A stretch of DNA of 64,000 nt, from assembly GCF_001721295.1 (NCBI RefSeq), contig NZ_MDDS01000035.1:166061-230060 (forward strand), read 5' to 3'. Positions 26,177 to 36,110 of the stretch are shown in pieces; position 1 is the stretch's first letter, and the number at the start of each line of letters is the position of its first letter. Source of the DNA: Sphingomonas turrisvirgatae. GTDB lineage: Bacteria; Pseudomonadota; Alphaproteobacteria; Sphingomonadales; Sphingomonadaceae. The notes beneath the pieces were generated by a model. The model did no database searches and was not told the origin of the DNA. It was given only the letters and a program-made list of their open reading frames with translations. Both the position numbers and the translations under genes were made by a program.

Positions 26177-27556
26177 CTACTGCCGCGTCTCGACGACATA
26201 GCCCTTGAGGCGCGCTGGCGAATTATACTCCTTCGCCACGCCCACCACATAGTCGCGGAACTCGGCAGCGGTCTTCAGCACTTCGCCCTCGCTCCACCCG
26301 GCGGCGATCATATATTCATAGCGCCCGTCGGCGCGCACCGGGAAGCGGAACAGCTCGTTCCCCTGCTGCTGCGGCACCGAGACGTGGCGGGCGCCATAGC
26401 TGTCCTTCACCACCAGCGCGGATCCGGCATAGGCGACGCGCAGCGCGTTCTGGGTCGAATCCGTGTCGTCCGGATTGCGGATCGCCTCGGGCGCCGTCGT
26501 CACCACCACGCCGCGCGACCGCAGCCCCAGCGTCTCGCCCTCCTTCTTACGGATGCCGGCCGCGAACTCGACCCCCTTCCCCACTGGCTGCCACTGGTCG
26601 AACTTGACCTTCGCCGTCGCGTAATTGTGGTGGGCATAGGCGGTGTACACTTGCTCGAGCGCATAGCGCCCCTTGCCGGTGTTCCAGTTCATCGTCTTGA
26701 TCCGCACCATCGAGCGCAATGGCCCGTTGACGATCACCTCGAAGGCATAGCGCGTGTCGGTAAGCTGGTTGGTGTTCCAGCGCTCCGCGGCATCGGCGGT
26801 GGGCGAGAAGCGCGGGCGTGACACGATGTCGCTGCCGGGCGTCTCGAACAACCCGATCCCGCCGCCACCGAAGCTGTCGTCCACCGACATGATATCCGAA
26901 CCATAAGCCGGATCGACATAAGACACCGCATAGCCGTCCCAATTGTTGCTCAGAATCTGAGGCGCGATGAGGATGTTCTTGCGCTTGCCGTACACGTCGG
27001 CGCTGTCCGGGAACCACAGCTTCCACCCGACATTGCCCGTTTCCCAGAAAGGCACCATGTGGCGCGAATAGCTGCCGATGGTGGCGGCGGCGCCATGCGG
27101 GTTCCAGCCGCGCTGGTGAAAGCCGAGATAGAGATAGACGGTCCGTGTCTCGCGCGGTTTCAGGTCGAGCTGAAAGAACAGCTCGTCCCACACGCCATCC
27201 TTGTCGAGATCGTCCATCTGCAAGTCGAGCTGGCGGCCGTTGGTTTCCTGACGGATGCCATGCGGCCCCATCTGCGCGAGCTGCTCTTTGGTCGGCACCG
27301 GCCGCGGCTGCCCCTTGGGATCGACGAGCGTCACCGTCAGCTCGTGCATGCCGGCGAGTTCGGGGATCTGCGCCGGGGTGATCGTCACCGGCGTCGCGCG
27401 GCGGAACTGGTCGAGATCGTTGGTGATCTGGACCGCGATGCGGCGCACGGGCTTGAAATCCTCACGGACATACCAGGGTTCGGACGCCGCCGCCTGAGCG
27501 GGCATCGCCCCGCCCACCGCCGCCAACAACACGCCACATGCGGCCTTACCGAACAT
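26177..27556 (-). CDS. DUF4861-family exported protein
   Basis: A 459-residue protein with a Sec-type signal peptide (cleavage near AQAAASEP, residue 25). The body is beta-rich, with a DxDxDG-like acidic stretch MDDLDKDGVWDELFFQLDLKP near residue 115, and conserved tracts RHMVPFWETGNVGWKLWFPD and EQVYTAYAHHNYATAKVKFDQW. I recognise it as DUF4861, a family found in polysaccharide-utilisation loci for rhamnogalacturonan/pectin. Its biochemical activity is not known to me. It is the last gene of a three-gene operon (ThuA-cupin, PL10 lyase, DUF4861), 35 nt after the lyase. Confidence 0.8.
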   Translation of the reverse strand: MFGKAACGVLLAAVGGAMPAQAAASEPWYVREDFKPVRRIAVQITNDLDQFRRATPVTITPAQIPELAGMHELTVTLVDPKGQPRPVPTKEQLAQMGPHGIRQETNGRQLDLQMDDLDKDGVWDELFFQLDLKPRETRTVYLYLGFHQRGWNPHGAAATIGSYSRHMVPFWETGNVGWKLWFPDSADVYGKRKNILIAPQILSNNWDGYAVSYVDPAYGSDIMSVDDSFGGGGIGLFETPGSDIVSRPRFSPTADAAERWNTNQLTDTRYAFEVIVNGPLRSMVRIKTMNWNTGKGRYALEQVYTAYAHHNYATAKVKFDQWQPVGKGVEFAAGIRKKEGETLGLRSRGVVVTTAPEAIRNPDDTDSTQNALRVAYAGSALVVKDSYGARHVSVPQQQGNELFRFPVRADGRYEYMIAAGWSEGEVLKTAAEFRDYVVGVAKEYNSPARLKGYVVETRQ

Positions 27557-27591
27557 CGTCTTCTCCCTTGTCGCGATTGGGTAGCCCTCGA

Positions 27592-29187
27592 TCAGCCGCC
27601 GCTGCGCAGCGCGTTCAACAGCGTGATCATGTGGTCGATATAGGTGCCGGTCGAAATCCCGATCGGCCCGTTCTTCACGTTGAACGGAGAGGTATCGAAA
27701 CGATCACCGACATCGGTCGAACGGAAGTCGCCGGGTGTCACGGTCTTTGGACCCGGGCCGGCATAAGGGTGGCTCATTGCGCTCAGCTGTGTCGGCCACC
27801 AGCCCTCATTGTTCAGCGTCGCAACCAACTCGGCCGGGGTCTTGCCGCCCGCAGTGTTCTTGTCCGATCCCGGCTCAACCGCCGCCAGCGTATAGGCGGG
27901 CAGCGCCTGCCGTCCTTTCAGCAGCGGCGAATCCTTTGCCGCGAGCGCGCCCGGCATGGCGCGCAGCCGCTCATATTCGCGGCGCAGCCTGGCGGTGTCG
28001 ATCGAGCGGCGGGCATTGTAATGGCCGATCGTGTTCGCCGGATCATGGTCGACATAATAGGCGCCGTTGACGACGTTCGATCCGCGGCGATGTACCCATA
28101 GCGGCTTGTTCGTGCCGATCTCGACAAAGGTCGGGAATTGCCGCCCGCCGACTTGCAGCGCGGCGGGCAGGCGCACGCTCTCCAGCCAGTCGAGTGCGGC
28201 GGGGATCGGTGCCAGATACTTTGCCTCGCCGGTCAGGCGATAGAAATGCATCAGCTGTTCGATGTTCGCCGCCGTGGCATGGGTCACCAACGCCTTGGGC
28301 TCATAGGTGCGCGCGCCCGCCGGCTTGAGATCGAGCGAGTGCTGGAGCCCCCAGCCGGCCTGCGGCGCCGGCTGCTGCGTGGCGAGATAGATGTCCATCG
28401 CGCGGCGGATCGCCGGAACGATCCGCGGGTCGCCGATTGCCTGGTGATAGGTCAGCAGCAGCTCGATATTGTCGTGGATCACCCCGTCGTTGAAGGTGAT
28501 GTAACCGGTATAGTCGGGATTGCCGTGCAACCCGCCATCCTTGACGGCCGGCCAGCGCTGCGGCCAGCCGCCATTATCGAGCTGGCTGGCGAAGATGAAG
28601 TCGATCGCCTTGTCGAGTCCGGCCTTGAAGCGCTGTTCCCGCTTTTCGACATAGATCCGCGTTAGCAGCCGGATCGCCTCGCCCGTGCCCTGATCGTCGA
28701 ACGTCGCATTGCCGTAGTAATGCTGGAATTCCTCCAGCCGCCACGCGTTCTTCCCGATCGTGTCGAACCAGCGTCGGACCGATTTCGCGCCACCGAAATC
28801 GACGAAATAGCCCCAGCCGCCGGTCGGCAGCTGGCCGTCGATCAGCCCCTGTGCCGCGCTGGCCGCCGCCTGATAGTAATAGTCGTCGCCGGTCGCGTGA
28901 TAAGCGTCAAGATAGAGATGGCCCATCGTCGCCGTGCCCGGCGGCTGGATCCAGATCATCGACTTATAGGCTTCCAGCTCGCCCCACACGCGCGAGCGAT
29001 CCGGGAGGTACGACCAGAGATAGCCGCCGCGATAGGCGATCTTTTCGACCATGAACCGGGTCGCCCGCTTCATCGTCTCCAGGATCCTCGCCTTGCCGAC
29101 CGGCGCGCCGCGCGTCTGTGCGAGCGTCGCGCCCGGCATGAGGGCAAGAGTCGCCGATGCGGCGAGCAGCGAGCGGCGTGAGATCAT
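27592..29187 (-). CDS. Pectate lyase, PL10 family
   Basis: A 531-residue secreted enzyme with a twin-Arg leader (MISRRSLLAASATLALMPG, cleavage near LAQT). PL10 lyases fold as an alpha/alpha toroid and cleave polygalacturonate by Ca2+-assisted beta-elimination. Marks are FIFASQLDNGGWPQRWP, YTGYITFNDGVIHDNIELLL, THATAANIEQLMHFYRLTGE and VVNGAYYVDHDPANTIGHYNARRS. The tail (residues about 440-531) differs from the simple PL10 ending and from the second PL10 in this window. Its ATG overlaps the stop of the ThuA-cupin gene (ATGA). Confidence 0.85.
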   Translation of the reverse strand: MISRRSLLAASATLALMPGATLAQTRGAPVGKARILETMKRATRFMVEKIAYRGGYLWSYLPDRSRVWGELEAYKSMIWIQPPGTATMGHLYLDAYHATGDDYYYQAAASAAQGLIDGQLPTGGWGYFVDFGGAKSVRRWFDTIGKNAWRLEEFQHYYGNATFDDQGTGEAIRLLTRIYVEKREQRFKAGLDKAIDFIFASQLDNGGWPQRWPAVKDGGLHGNPDYTGYITFNDGVIHDNIELLLTYHQAIGDPRIVPAIRRAMDIYLATQQPAPQAGWGLQHSLDLKPAGARTYEPKALVTHATAANIEQLMHFYRLTGEAKYLAPIPAALDWLESVRLPAALQVGGRQFPTFVEIGTNKPLWVHRRGSNVVNGAYYVDHDPANTIGHYNARRSIDTARLRREYERLRAMPGALAAKDSPLLKGRQALPAYTLAAVEPGSDKNTAGGKTPAELVATLNNEGWWPTQLSAMSHPYAGPGPKTVTPGDFRSTDVGDRFDTSPFNVKNGPIGISTGTYIDHMITLLNALRSGG

Positions 29188-30278
29188 GGCTGGGGAACCT
29201 TTTCGAGCGGATAACTGATGATGAGCGCGAGCGGTGCGCGACCGGTCTGGCGAATGCCGACCTGCGCACCGGTATAGAGATAGGCGGTCATGCCCGGCCG
29301 CAGCTTCGCCGTGACGCCGTCCGAAACGACCTCACCCTCGCCCGAGACGACGGCGTAGACCTCGTCATGATCGATGGGGTGAGCGCCGATTGCGCTGCCG
29401 CGATGCAGCGTACGCCGGCGATATTCCATCATTCGGCCGGGCACGCCATCGGTGATGCGCCAGGCGGTGCTCATCCCGATACGGCCGTGCGGCGGCGGCT
29501 CCTGCACGCGCTTGGCAGCCTCGTCGATCACCACCATGGGTCGCGCGCCGCGCCCGAGCGTCCAGTCGAGGCCGCCCATCACATGCGCCACCACCCGCGG
29601 GTCGCGCCATGCGGCGTCGGTATGGCCAAGCGCGGTGTAGAACACCCGGCCGCCGTCGAAGGCATGCGCCCAGGCAAGCGGGCGCGGATTGGCGCCCTTT
29701 TCCCCGATCGAAGCCGGATCGAGTAGCAGGAGCGGACGCAGGCGGGGGTCGAGATCGTCGAACCAATACCATTCGTCGGTATGCGAGAACGCTGCGGGCA
29801 AGGCGCGGATCGCCGGATGGTCGAGCGGCGCGCGCGTCACCGCGCCGACGGGCGTGCCCTTGGGATGCCGGGCAAAGCGCGCGCCGATCATCCGGCCGTA
29901 CCAGTCCCAGCCATAATGCGAATCCGCCGCGCCATGGATGCCGACCACCCCGCCGCCGCCGCGAACGAAGGCCTGCAACGCGTCACGGCGCGCACCGACC
30001 AGCCACTCGCTGGCGGGCAGGTCGCGCCGCGTCGTCGTGCTGACCAGCACGATCGCGCCGAAGCGCCTGAGCCGTGCCGCATCGTCGAACAGCGCCGGAT
30101 ACTCGCTGGTCGTGACGGCATAGCCGCTGGCGCGCGCCGCCGCCCCGATCGCCGCCACCGCAGGCTCGATCGAGCCATGGCGGAAACCGGTCGTGTGGCT
30201 GAAGATGAGGATGGCGGGAGCGGGCTGCGCCGCGCCGATCAGCAGCCACGCGCCGAGCATCAGCAGCAGTGTTCGCAT
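29184..30278 (-). CDS. ThuA-domain / cupin fusion protein, exported
   Basis: A 364-residue protein with a signal peptide (MRTLLLMLGAWLLIGAAQPAPA). Residues 22-240 are a ThuA-like glutamine-amidotransferase-fold domain: ILIFSHTTGFRHGSIEPAVAAI, GGGGVVGIHGAADSHYGWDWYGRMIGA, FSHTDEWYWFDDLDP, FYTALGHTDAAW. Residues 260-364 are a cupin: IDHDEVYAVVSGEGEVVSDG. ThuA domains occur widely in sugar-utilisation loci, with no firm biochemical role known to me. It is the first gene of the PL10-DUF4861 operon and divergent from the TonB receptor. The shared 258-nt region holds two LacI-type boxes. Confidence 0.83.
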   Translation of the reverse strand: MRTLLLMLGAWLLIGAAQPAPAILIFSHTTGFRHGSIEPAVAAIGAAARASGYAVTTSEYPALFDDAARLRRFGAIVLVSTTTRRDLPASEWLVGARRDALQAFVRGGGGVVGIHGAADSHYGWDWYGRMIGARFARHPKGTPVGAVTRAPLDHPAIRALPAAFSHTDEWYWFDDLDPRLRPLLLLDPASIGEKGANPRPLAWAHAFDGGRVFYTALGHTDAAWRDPRVVAHVMGGLDWTLGRGARPMVVIDEAAKRVQEPPPHGRIGMSTAWRITDGVPGRMMEYRRRTLHRGSAIGAHPIDHDEVYAVVSGEGEVVSDGVTAKLRPGMTAYLYTGAQVGIRQTGRAPLALIISYPLEKVPQP

Positions 30279-30311
30279 GGCACTTACCCCTCTCCGCTCT
30301 GCGCCGACTTA

Positions 30312-30359
30312 TTGACATGCGCGTCCGAAGCGGACAATGTGCTTATGACACCGGTTTCT
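30312..30359 (+). promoter_or_regulatory. Candidate promoter with LacI-type operator at the start point, TonB-receptor side
   Basis: TTGACA (30312-30317) is followed after 17 nt by CAATGT (30335-30340, weak -10). The operator TGACACCGGTTTCT lies at 30346-30359, where the transcript would begin. It lies 68 nt upstream of the divergent ThuA-cupin start as well, so it may control both directions. Confidence 0.6.
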
Positions 30360-30496
30360 CAAGCAGAAATTTTCCGGCGTTCGACCGCGAACACGCGGCG
30401 GAAAGGGGGAGGATCGCTCGATCGCCGCCACCAGGCGCGGCCCGGCACCAACCCTTCACCATCCCATTTGGACGCTGAAAAGCGGCCGAACGAACA

Positions 30497-30520
30497 AGCC
30501 ACCGGTGTCAGTGACACCGT
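30497..30520 (+). promoter_or_regulatory. Second LacI-type operator just upstream of the TonB receptor
   Basis: ACCGGTGTCAGTGACA (30501-30516) is identical over 16 bases to 20786-20801. It continues to CCG, making the perfect odd palindrome GGTGTCA-G-TGACACC (30504-30518). It ends 17 nt before the receptor ATG, overlapping the leader. Confidence 0.7.
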
Positions 30521-30536
30521 AATAAAGGGTAATTAC

Positions 30537-33447
30537 ATGCGAAACACGCTTCGCAACCGTGCCGATCGCCAACGCAACGCTCGCCTGCTGGGCGCCGCAT
30601 CGCTGATGGTCATTGCTGGCTGGGCTCAAGCCGCCAGCGCGCAGACCGCCGCCGAGGCGCCGGCCGAGGCGCAGACGGACCAAGTCGTCGAGGGCGAGGA
30701 AATCGTCGTCTCGGGCTTCCGCGCCTCGCTCGACGCCGCGCTGAACGTCAAGAAGCAGTCGGTCAGCTCGGTCGATGCGATCGTCGCGGAAGACATCGCC
30801 AAGTTCCCCGACCAGAACCTTGCCGAATCGCTGCAACGCATCCCCGGCATCGCGATCCAGCGCGACGGCGGCGAAGGGCGCGCGATCACCGTGCGCGGCC
30901 TGGGTTCGCAGTTCACGCGCGTCCGCGTCAACGGCCTTGAAACGATCACCACCACCTCCGACGGCGCATCGGCCAACCGCGATCGCTCGTTCGACTTCAA
31001 CGTCTTCGCTTCCGAGCTGTTCACCAGCCTGGTCGTGCGCAAGACCGCCGAAGCCAGCCTGGATGAGGGCTCGCTCGGCGCGGTCGTCGATCTCAACACC
31101 GGCAACCCGCTGGGCGGCAAGGCCGGCCTCACCGCCGTCGCCGCCGTGCAGGGATCGTATAACGACCTGTCGGAAACAGTCGGCCCGCGCGTCGCCGGCC
31201 TGCTGAGCTGGCGCAACGAAGCCGGAACGTTCGGCGTCAATGCGTCGGTCGCCTATCAGAAGACCAACACGCTGGAAGTCGGCAACAACACCGTCCGCTG
31301 GGCGCAGGCCTATTTCGACTCGGTCAACGGCACGCCTTGCTATTATTCGGTCGCAGGCGCGACGGGCGGCACGCCGGTCACGAACACCGGCGGCTTCTAT
31401 CGCCCCAGCGCGGCCTGCGACGCCGCCGCGCTCGCCTTCCACCCGCGTATCCCTCGCTATGGCTATATCGAGCATGACCGCGAGCGTCTGGGCATCACCG
31501 GGTCGGTCCAGTTCGCGCCGAGCGATCGCGATCGACGGCCTGTACTCGAAGTACAACCAGGTCCGCGAGGAGCGCTGGCTCGAAGTCCTGCTGCGCAGCC
31601 AGGAGCGCGCTGTCGATGTCGTGAACCCCGTCTATGACAACAAGGGCAACATGATCTCGGCGACGCTCAACGACGCCTATGTCCGCACCGAACATTACCG
31701 CCGCGAGCTGAACACCGAATTCTATCAGCTCGGTGCGACATGGGATCAGGAGCTCTCCGACAGCTTCCGCTTCACCCTGCTCGGCGGCTTCTCCAAGTCG
31801 AACGCCGACACGCCGGTCGAAACCACGATCATGTTCGATGATCGCGATGCCCAGGGTTACAAGTACGACTATAGCAACATGGACTTCCCGGTCCTCAGCT
31901 ATGGCACCAGCGTGACCGATCCGGCGAACTTCCAGCTCGCCGAAATCCGCGACCAGCCGTCGAACAACACCAACCAGTTCAAGACGGTTCAGCTGCGCAC
32001 CGAATGGGACGTGGCCGAAGGATTCCAGGTCAAGGTCGGCGGCATGTGGCGTCGCTATAACTTCGATCTGTGGGCGGCCGGCCGCAGCACGCCGGTGTGC
32101 GGCAATGGCGGCGCGGACCGCGTGCTCGGCACGATCACCTGCTCGCCCACCAGCGCGTTCGGCCCGGGCGCCATTTATGGCTTCCAGGCGACGTCGGCGC
32201 TGTCGGAGCTGGCCACGCTGCCGCGCGCCGGCGCGCCGGCAGGCACCACCACCCAGTGGCTGGTCCCGGCTTTCCCGGCCGCGATCGACTTCACGCGGCT
32301 GTACGAGCGCCCGCTGATCGTGGACAATGCCAACGTTCGCGGCGTGCAGGAAACCACCACGGGTGGCTATGTGCAGTTCGACGTCAAGGGCACGGTGTTC
32401 GGCATGGACTATGCCGCGAATGCCGGCACGCGCTTCGTGCGGACCGAGCAGTCCTCCTATGGCGTGAACAACGGCGTGCAGGTCGAGGTCGAGCGCGACT
32501 ATAACGACTGGCTGCCCTCGCTCAACGTCGCGCTCTACCCGGCACGCAATGTCATCATCCGCGGCGCCGCGTCGCGCGTGATCACGCGTCCGTCGCTCGG
32601 TCAGCTGACTCCCGGCGGCTCGGCATCGGGCTTCACGCGGACGGTCAGCTTCGGCAATCCGCAGCTCGATCCGTTCCGCGCGACCGCGCTCGACCTGGCG
32701 GTCGAATGGTATTTCCGTCCGGAATCTGTCTTCTCGGTCGCGCTCTTCAAGAAGAACATCGAGAGCTTCCCGATCAGCGCCAGCCGCCTCGGTTCCTTCA
32801 CCGAGACCGGCCTGCCCGCCTCGGTGCTGGCGCCGTCGGATCCGGCGGCGATCAACCCGGCGCTGCAGGCGGTGCCGGACTGGACGATCACCAGCCCGAT
32901 CAACGGCACCGGCGCGAGCCTGAAGGGCGTGGAAGTCGCTTTCCAGATGCCGTTCAACTTCCTGCCCGGTCTGCTCGGCAACTTCGGTGTTCAGGCCAAT
33001 GCGACCTTCGTGGATTCGTCGGCGACCTACCGCCTGACCGGTCCGGCAGTGTCGGCCTGCACCCGTGCGACGCCGACTTCGGCCTGCGCGCTCGTCGGCG
33101 TGGCGGGTGACTATAGCTCGACGCTCTACAACCTGTCGAAGGAAGCGTATAACGCGACGCTCTATTACGATGACGGCCGCTTCAGCGCGCGCACCTCGCT
33201 CGCCTATCGCGGTCCGTTCAACGACAGCGGCAGCGGCAACAGCAACGTGTTCGAGGGCTATCAGAGCTACACCAACCTCGACGCGTCGGTGCGGTTCAAG
33301 CTGACCGAGATGATCGAGCTGTCGGTGGAGGGCACCAACCTGCTCGACACCTATCGCACGCGTTATGTCGACCAGACCGCCGAGCGTGCGTACGAAAACA
33401 ACCACTTCGGCCGCACGATCCTGTTCGGCGCCCGTGTGAAGATGTGA
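30537..33447 (+). pseudogene. TonB-dependent outer-membrane receptor, broken by a frameshift
   Basis: The first 330 residues read in one frame: signal peptide to AASAQ, then the plug (EEIVVSGFRASLDAALNVKKQ, LAESLQRIPGIAIQRDGGEG, VRGLGSQFTRVRVNGLE). The barrel continues in the +1 frame from IDGLYSKYNQVREERW to the C-terminal FGRTILFGARVKM. The break is at 31524-31530. The paralogue at 44963 has six residues between PS and IDG where only 7 nt remain here, so an 11-nt loss is implied. If real, no functional receptor is made; a sequencing error is possible, since the rest is intact. Such receptors take up pectic oligosaccharides with TonB energy. Confidence 0.85.
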
Positions 33448-33461
33448 CACGAGAGGAAGCG

Positions 33462-34481
33462 ATGGCCGATCCGAACGAACTCGATACCCGTTCCGACCGA
33501 CGTCGCTTCCTCGCGGTCGCGGGCGGCGGGGCACTCCTCCCCCTCGTCGCCCGCGGCCAAACTGCCCCGCCGGTAGCGGACAAGCCGCTGCCGCCGGGCC
33601 TGCCACAGCCGATCGAGACGATCGACCTGTGGCCGAACGGCGCGCCCGGCATGCCGCGCGCGGCGCTCAAGGAAACCGTCAACGAACGCAGCGATAATGC
33701 GCTGCTGACCGATCGCGCGGTGTTCGGCATCAGCCGGCCGCGCCTTGCTGTCTTCCGTCCCGTCCGCCCCAACGGCGCGGCGGTGATGATCACGCCTGGC
33801 GGCGGCTATCGCTGGGTCGTGGTCGACAAGGAAGGCTATGAGATGGGCCGCTGGCTGTCCGCTCGCGGCTTTACCGTCTTCGTCCTCTTCTACCGCTTGC
33901 CTGGCGAAGGCTGGGCCGCAGGACCCGATGTCGCGCTCTCCGACGCGCAGCGCGCGATGCGCCTCATCCGCCACCGCGCCAGGGATTACGGCGTCGATCC
34001 GCTGCGTGTCGCAGCGATGGGTTTTTCCGCAGGCGGCCATCTGTGCGCCGACCTGCTCACCCGCTTCGCCACCCCGACCTACAAGCCGGTCGACGCTGCC
34101 GACCAGCTGTCGGCCAAGCCGATCCTCGCCGCGCCGATCTATCCCGTCATCACCATGTCGGCGCCGCACGCCCATACCGGATCGCGCGAGCTGCTGATCG
34201 GCAAGGATGCGACGCCCGCGCTGGAGGTCGCACACTCGCCCGACCGCAACGTGCCTGCCGACGCACCGCCCACCTTCATCGTCCATGCCGAGGACGATCC
34301 GACCGTGCCGGTCGAGAATGCGCTGCTGTTGCGTGCGGCCCTGCGCGCGCGCGGCGTGCCCGTCGAAACGCATTTGTTCACTCATGGCGGGCACGGCTTC
34401 GGCCTGCGCTTCACCGCCGGCAAGCCGGTGGCGGCATGGTCCGACCTGTTCCTGAGCTGGGCCACCGGCCTCCTTCTCTAA
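33462..34481 (+). CDS. Exported alpha/beta hydrolase, acetylesterase-like
   Basis: A 339-residue hydrolase. A Tat-type leader (SDRRRFLAVAGGGALLPLVARG) precedes a proline-rich linker and the catalytic domain: oxyanion region MITPGGGYRWVVVDKEGYE, nucleophile Ser189 in AAMGFSAGGHL, acid in VHAEDDPTVP (Asp278/279), and His311 in FTHGGHGFGL. This matches esterases that deacetylate xylan or pectin side groups (BD-FAE/AXE-like). ATG 33462 has GAGAGGAAG upstream, only 14 nt past the receptor stop, and GH43 follows after 25 nt, so these genes form one operon. Confidence 0.86.
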   Translation: MADPNELDTRSDRRRFLAVAGGGALLPLVARGQTAPPVADKPLPPGLPQPIETIDLWPNGAPGMPRAALKETVNERSDNALLTDRAVFGISRPRLAVFRPVRPNGAAVMITPGGGYRWVVVDKEGYEMGRWLSARGFTVFVLFYRLPGEGWAAGPDVALSDAQRAMRLIRHRARDYGVDPLRVAAMGFSAGGHLCADLLTRFATPTYKPVDAADQLSAKPILAAPIYPVITMSAPHAHTGSRELLIGKDATPALEVAHSPDRNVPADAPPTFIVHAEDDPTVPVENALLLRAALRARGVPVETHLFTHGGHGFGLRFTAGKPVAAWSDLFLSWATGLLL

Positions 34482-34506
34482 CCCATCACTGCCGAAGGAC
34501 GATGCG

Positions 34507-36105
34507 ATGACGTTCAACCGCCGCGACATGATGACCACCGCGCTGATTGGTAGCGGTACCATACTGATCCCGGGCACGGCGCCGGCGCAGCAGCGGCGCG
34601 CTCGCCCTGCGCCGCCTTACAAGCGCGGCTTCGACAACCAGCGCGTGCCGGATCTGGGCGACGGGCGCTTCCTCAATCCGCTGATGGCGGGCGACCACCC
34701 CGATCCGACGATCCTCAAGGACGGGAAGGACTATTACATGACCTTCTCAACCTTTGACTCCTATCCGGGTCTGGTCATCTGGCACTCGCGCGACCTCATC
34801 AACTGGCAGCCGGTCGGCGCCGCCCTGACGAAGAATATCGGGTCGGTCTGGGCGCCTGAGCTGACCAAGCACAACGGCCGCTATTTCCTCTACATCCCGA
34901 CCAAGGGGCCGAACACCAGCTGGGTGATCTGGGCCGACAAGATCGAGGGGCCGTGGTCGGAACCGATCGACCTCAACCTGCCCAATCATATCGATCCCGG
35001 CCATGCCGTTGGTGAGGATGGATCGCGCTGGCTGTTCCTGTCGGGGGGCGATCGCGTGCGGCTGTCGGACGATGGCCTCAAGCGCATCGGCGAGCCCGAG
35101 CATGTCTATGATCCATGGCGCTATCCCAGCGACTGGGTGGTCGAAGGCTTCGCGCCCGAGGGGCCGAAGATCACGCGCCACAATGGCTGGTTCTACATGA
35201 TCACTGCGGTCGGCGGCACCGCCGGCCCGCCGACCGGCCACATGGTCATCGCGGCCCGCTCGCGATCGATCAATGGACCGTGGGAAAACTGTCCGCACAA
35301 CCCGCTGGTGCGCACCACTTCGCTGGACGAGAAATGGTGGTCGCGCGGCCATGCCACGCTGGTCGAGGGTCCGGACGGCAGCTGGTGGAGCGTGTATCAC
35401 GGCTTCGAGAACGGCTTCTGGACGCTTGGCCGGCAAACCCTGCTCGATCCGATCGAATGGACCGCCGATGGCTGGTTCCGCATGAAGGGCGGCGACCTGT
35501 CGCAGCCGATCGCCAAACCCAGGGGCGGTACCAAGGTCGGCCCGCACGGCATGCAGCTGTCGGACGATTTCTCGACCCTGGCGCTCGGCACCAAGTGGAA
35601 CTTCTTCAAGCCCGCCGCCGACGAACCCACGCGCGCCCGCGTACGCGATGGCGCGCTGTTCCTGAAGGCGCGCGGCGCAGCACCGTCGACCTCGTCGCCA
35701 CTGCTGCTCATCGCAGGCGACACCGCCTATCGGTTTGAGTGTGACATCGAGATCGCGCCGGGCGGGGTCGCCGGGCTGATCCTGTTCTATGACGAAAAGC
35801 TCTATTGCGGCCTCGGCTTCGACGAGAAGCGCTTCGTCACGCATCAATATGGCATCGAACGCGGGCGTCCGGCCAATCCCCATGACCGCAAGCTGCGCAT
35901 GCGCGTGACCAACGACCGGCACATCGTCACTTACGATACGTCGAGCGATGGCGGCCGCACGTGGCAACGCTTCGATCGCGGCATGGAAGTGTCGGGCTAT
36001 CACCACAATGTCCGTGGCGGCTTCCTGATGCTGCGTCCCGGCCTGTATTCGGCCGGCCAGGGCGAGGCGAAATTCAGCAACTTCAAGTTCGAGGCGCTGG
36101 CCTGA
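34507..36105 (+). CDS. Glycoside hydrolase family 43 protein with C-terminal beta-sandwich
   Basis: A 532-residue exported enzyme (Tat-type leader MTFNRRDMMTTALIGSG, cleavage near APAQQ). Residues 55-340 form a five-bladed propeller. The expected catalytic set is visible: base Asp66 (GDHPDPTIL), pKa modulator Asp163 (NHIDPGHAVG) and acid Glu218 (FAPEGPKITRH). Residues 350-532 form a GH43_C2-type beta-sandwich (MQLSDDFSTLALGTKWNFFKP). Known activities are arabinofuranosidase, xylosidase or galactosidase. In a pectin locus, trimming arabinan or galactan side chains is likely. It is the last gene of the TonB-receptor operon. Confidence 0.9.
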   Translation: MTFNRRDMMTTALIGSGTILIPGTAPAQQRRARPAPPYKRGFDNQRVPDLGDGRFLNPLMAGDHPDPTILKDGKDYYMTFSTFDSYPGLVIWHSRDLINWQPVGAALTKNIGSVWAPELTKHNGRYFLYIPTKGPNTSWVIWADKIEGPWSEPIDLNLPNHIDPGHAVGEDGSRWLFLSGGDRVRLSDDGLKRIGEPEHVYDPWRYPSDWVVEGFAPEGPKITRHNGWFYMITAVGGTAGPPTGHMVIAARSRSINGPWENCPHNPLVRTTSLDEKWWSRGHATLVEGPDGSWWSVYHGFENGFWTLGRQTLLDPIEWTADGWFRMKGGDLSQPIAKPRGGTKVGPHGMQLSDDFSTLALGTKWNFFKPAADEPTRARVRDGALFLKARGAAPSTSSPLLLIAGDTAYRFECDIEIAPGGVAGLILFYDEKLYCGLGFDEKRFVTHQYGIERGRPANPHDRKLRMRVTNDRHIVTYDTSSDGGRTWQRFDRGMEVSGYHHNVRGGFLMLRPGLYSAGQGEAKFSNFKFEALA

Positions 36106-36110
36106 TCCGC

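Noticed and set aside
31495..33606. 703-codon minus-strand open frame opposite the TonB receptor
   Set aside because: Shadow of the receptor barrel, which has clear family motifs on the plus strand.
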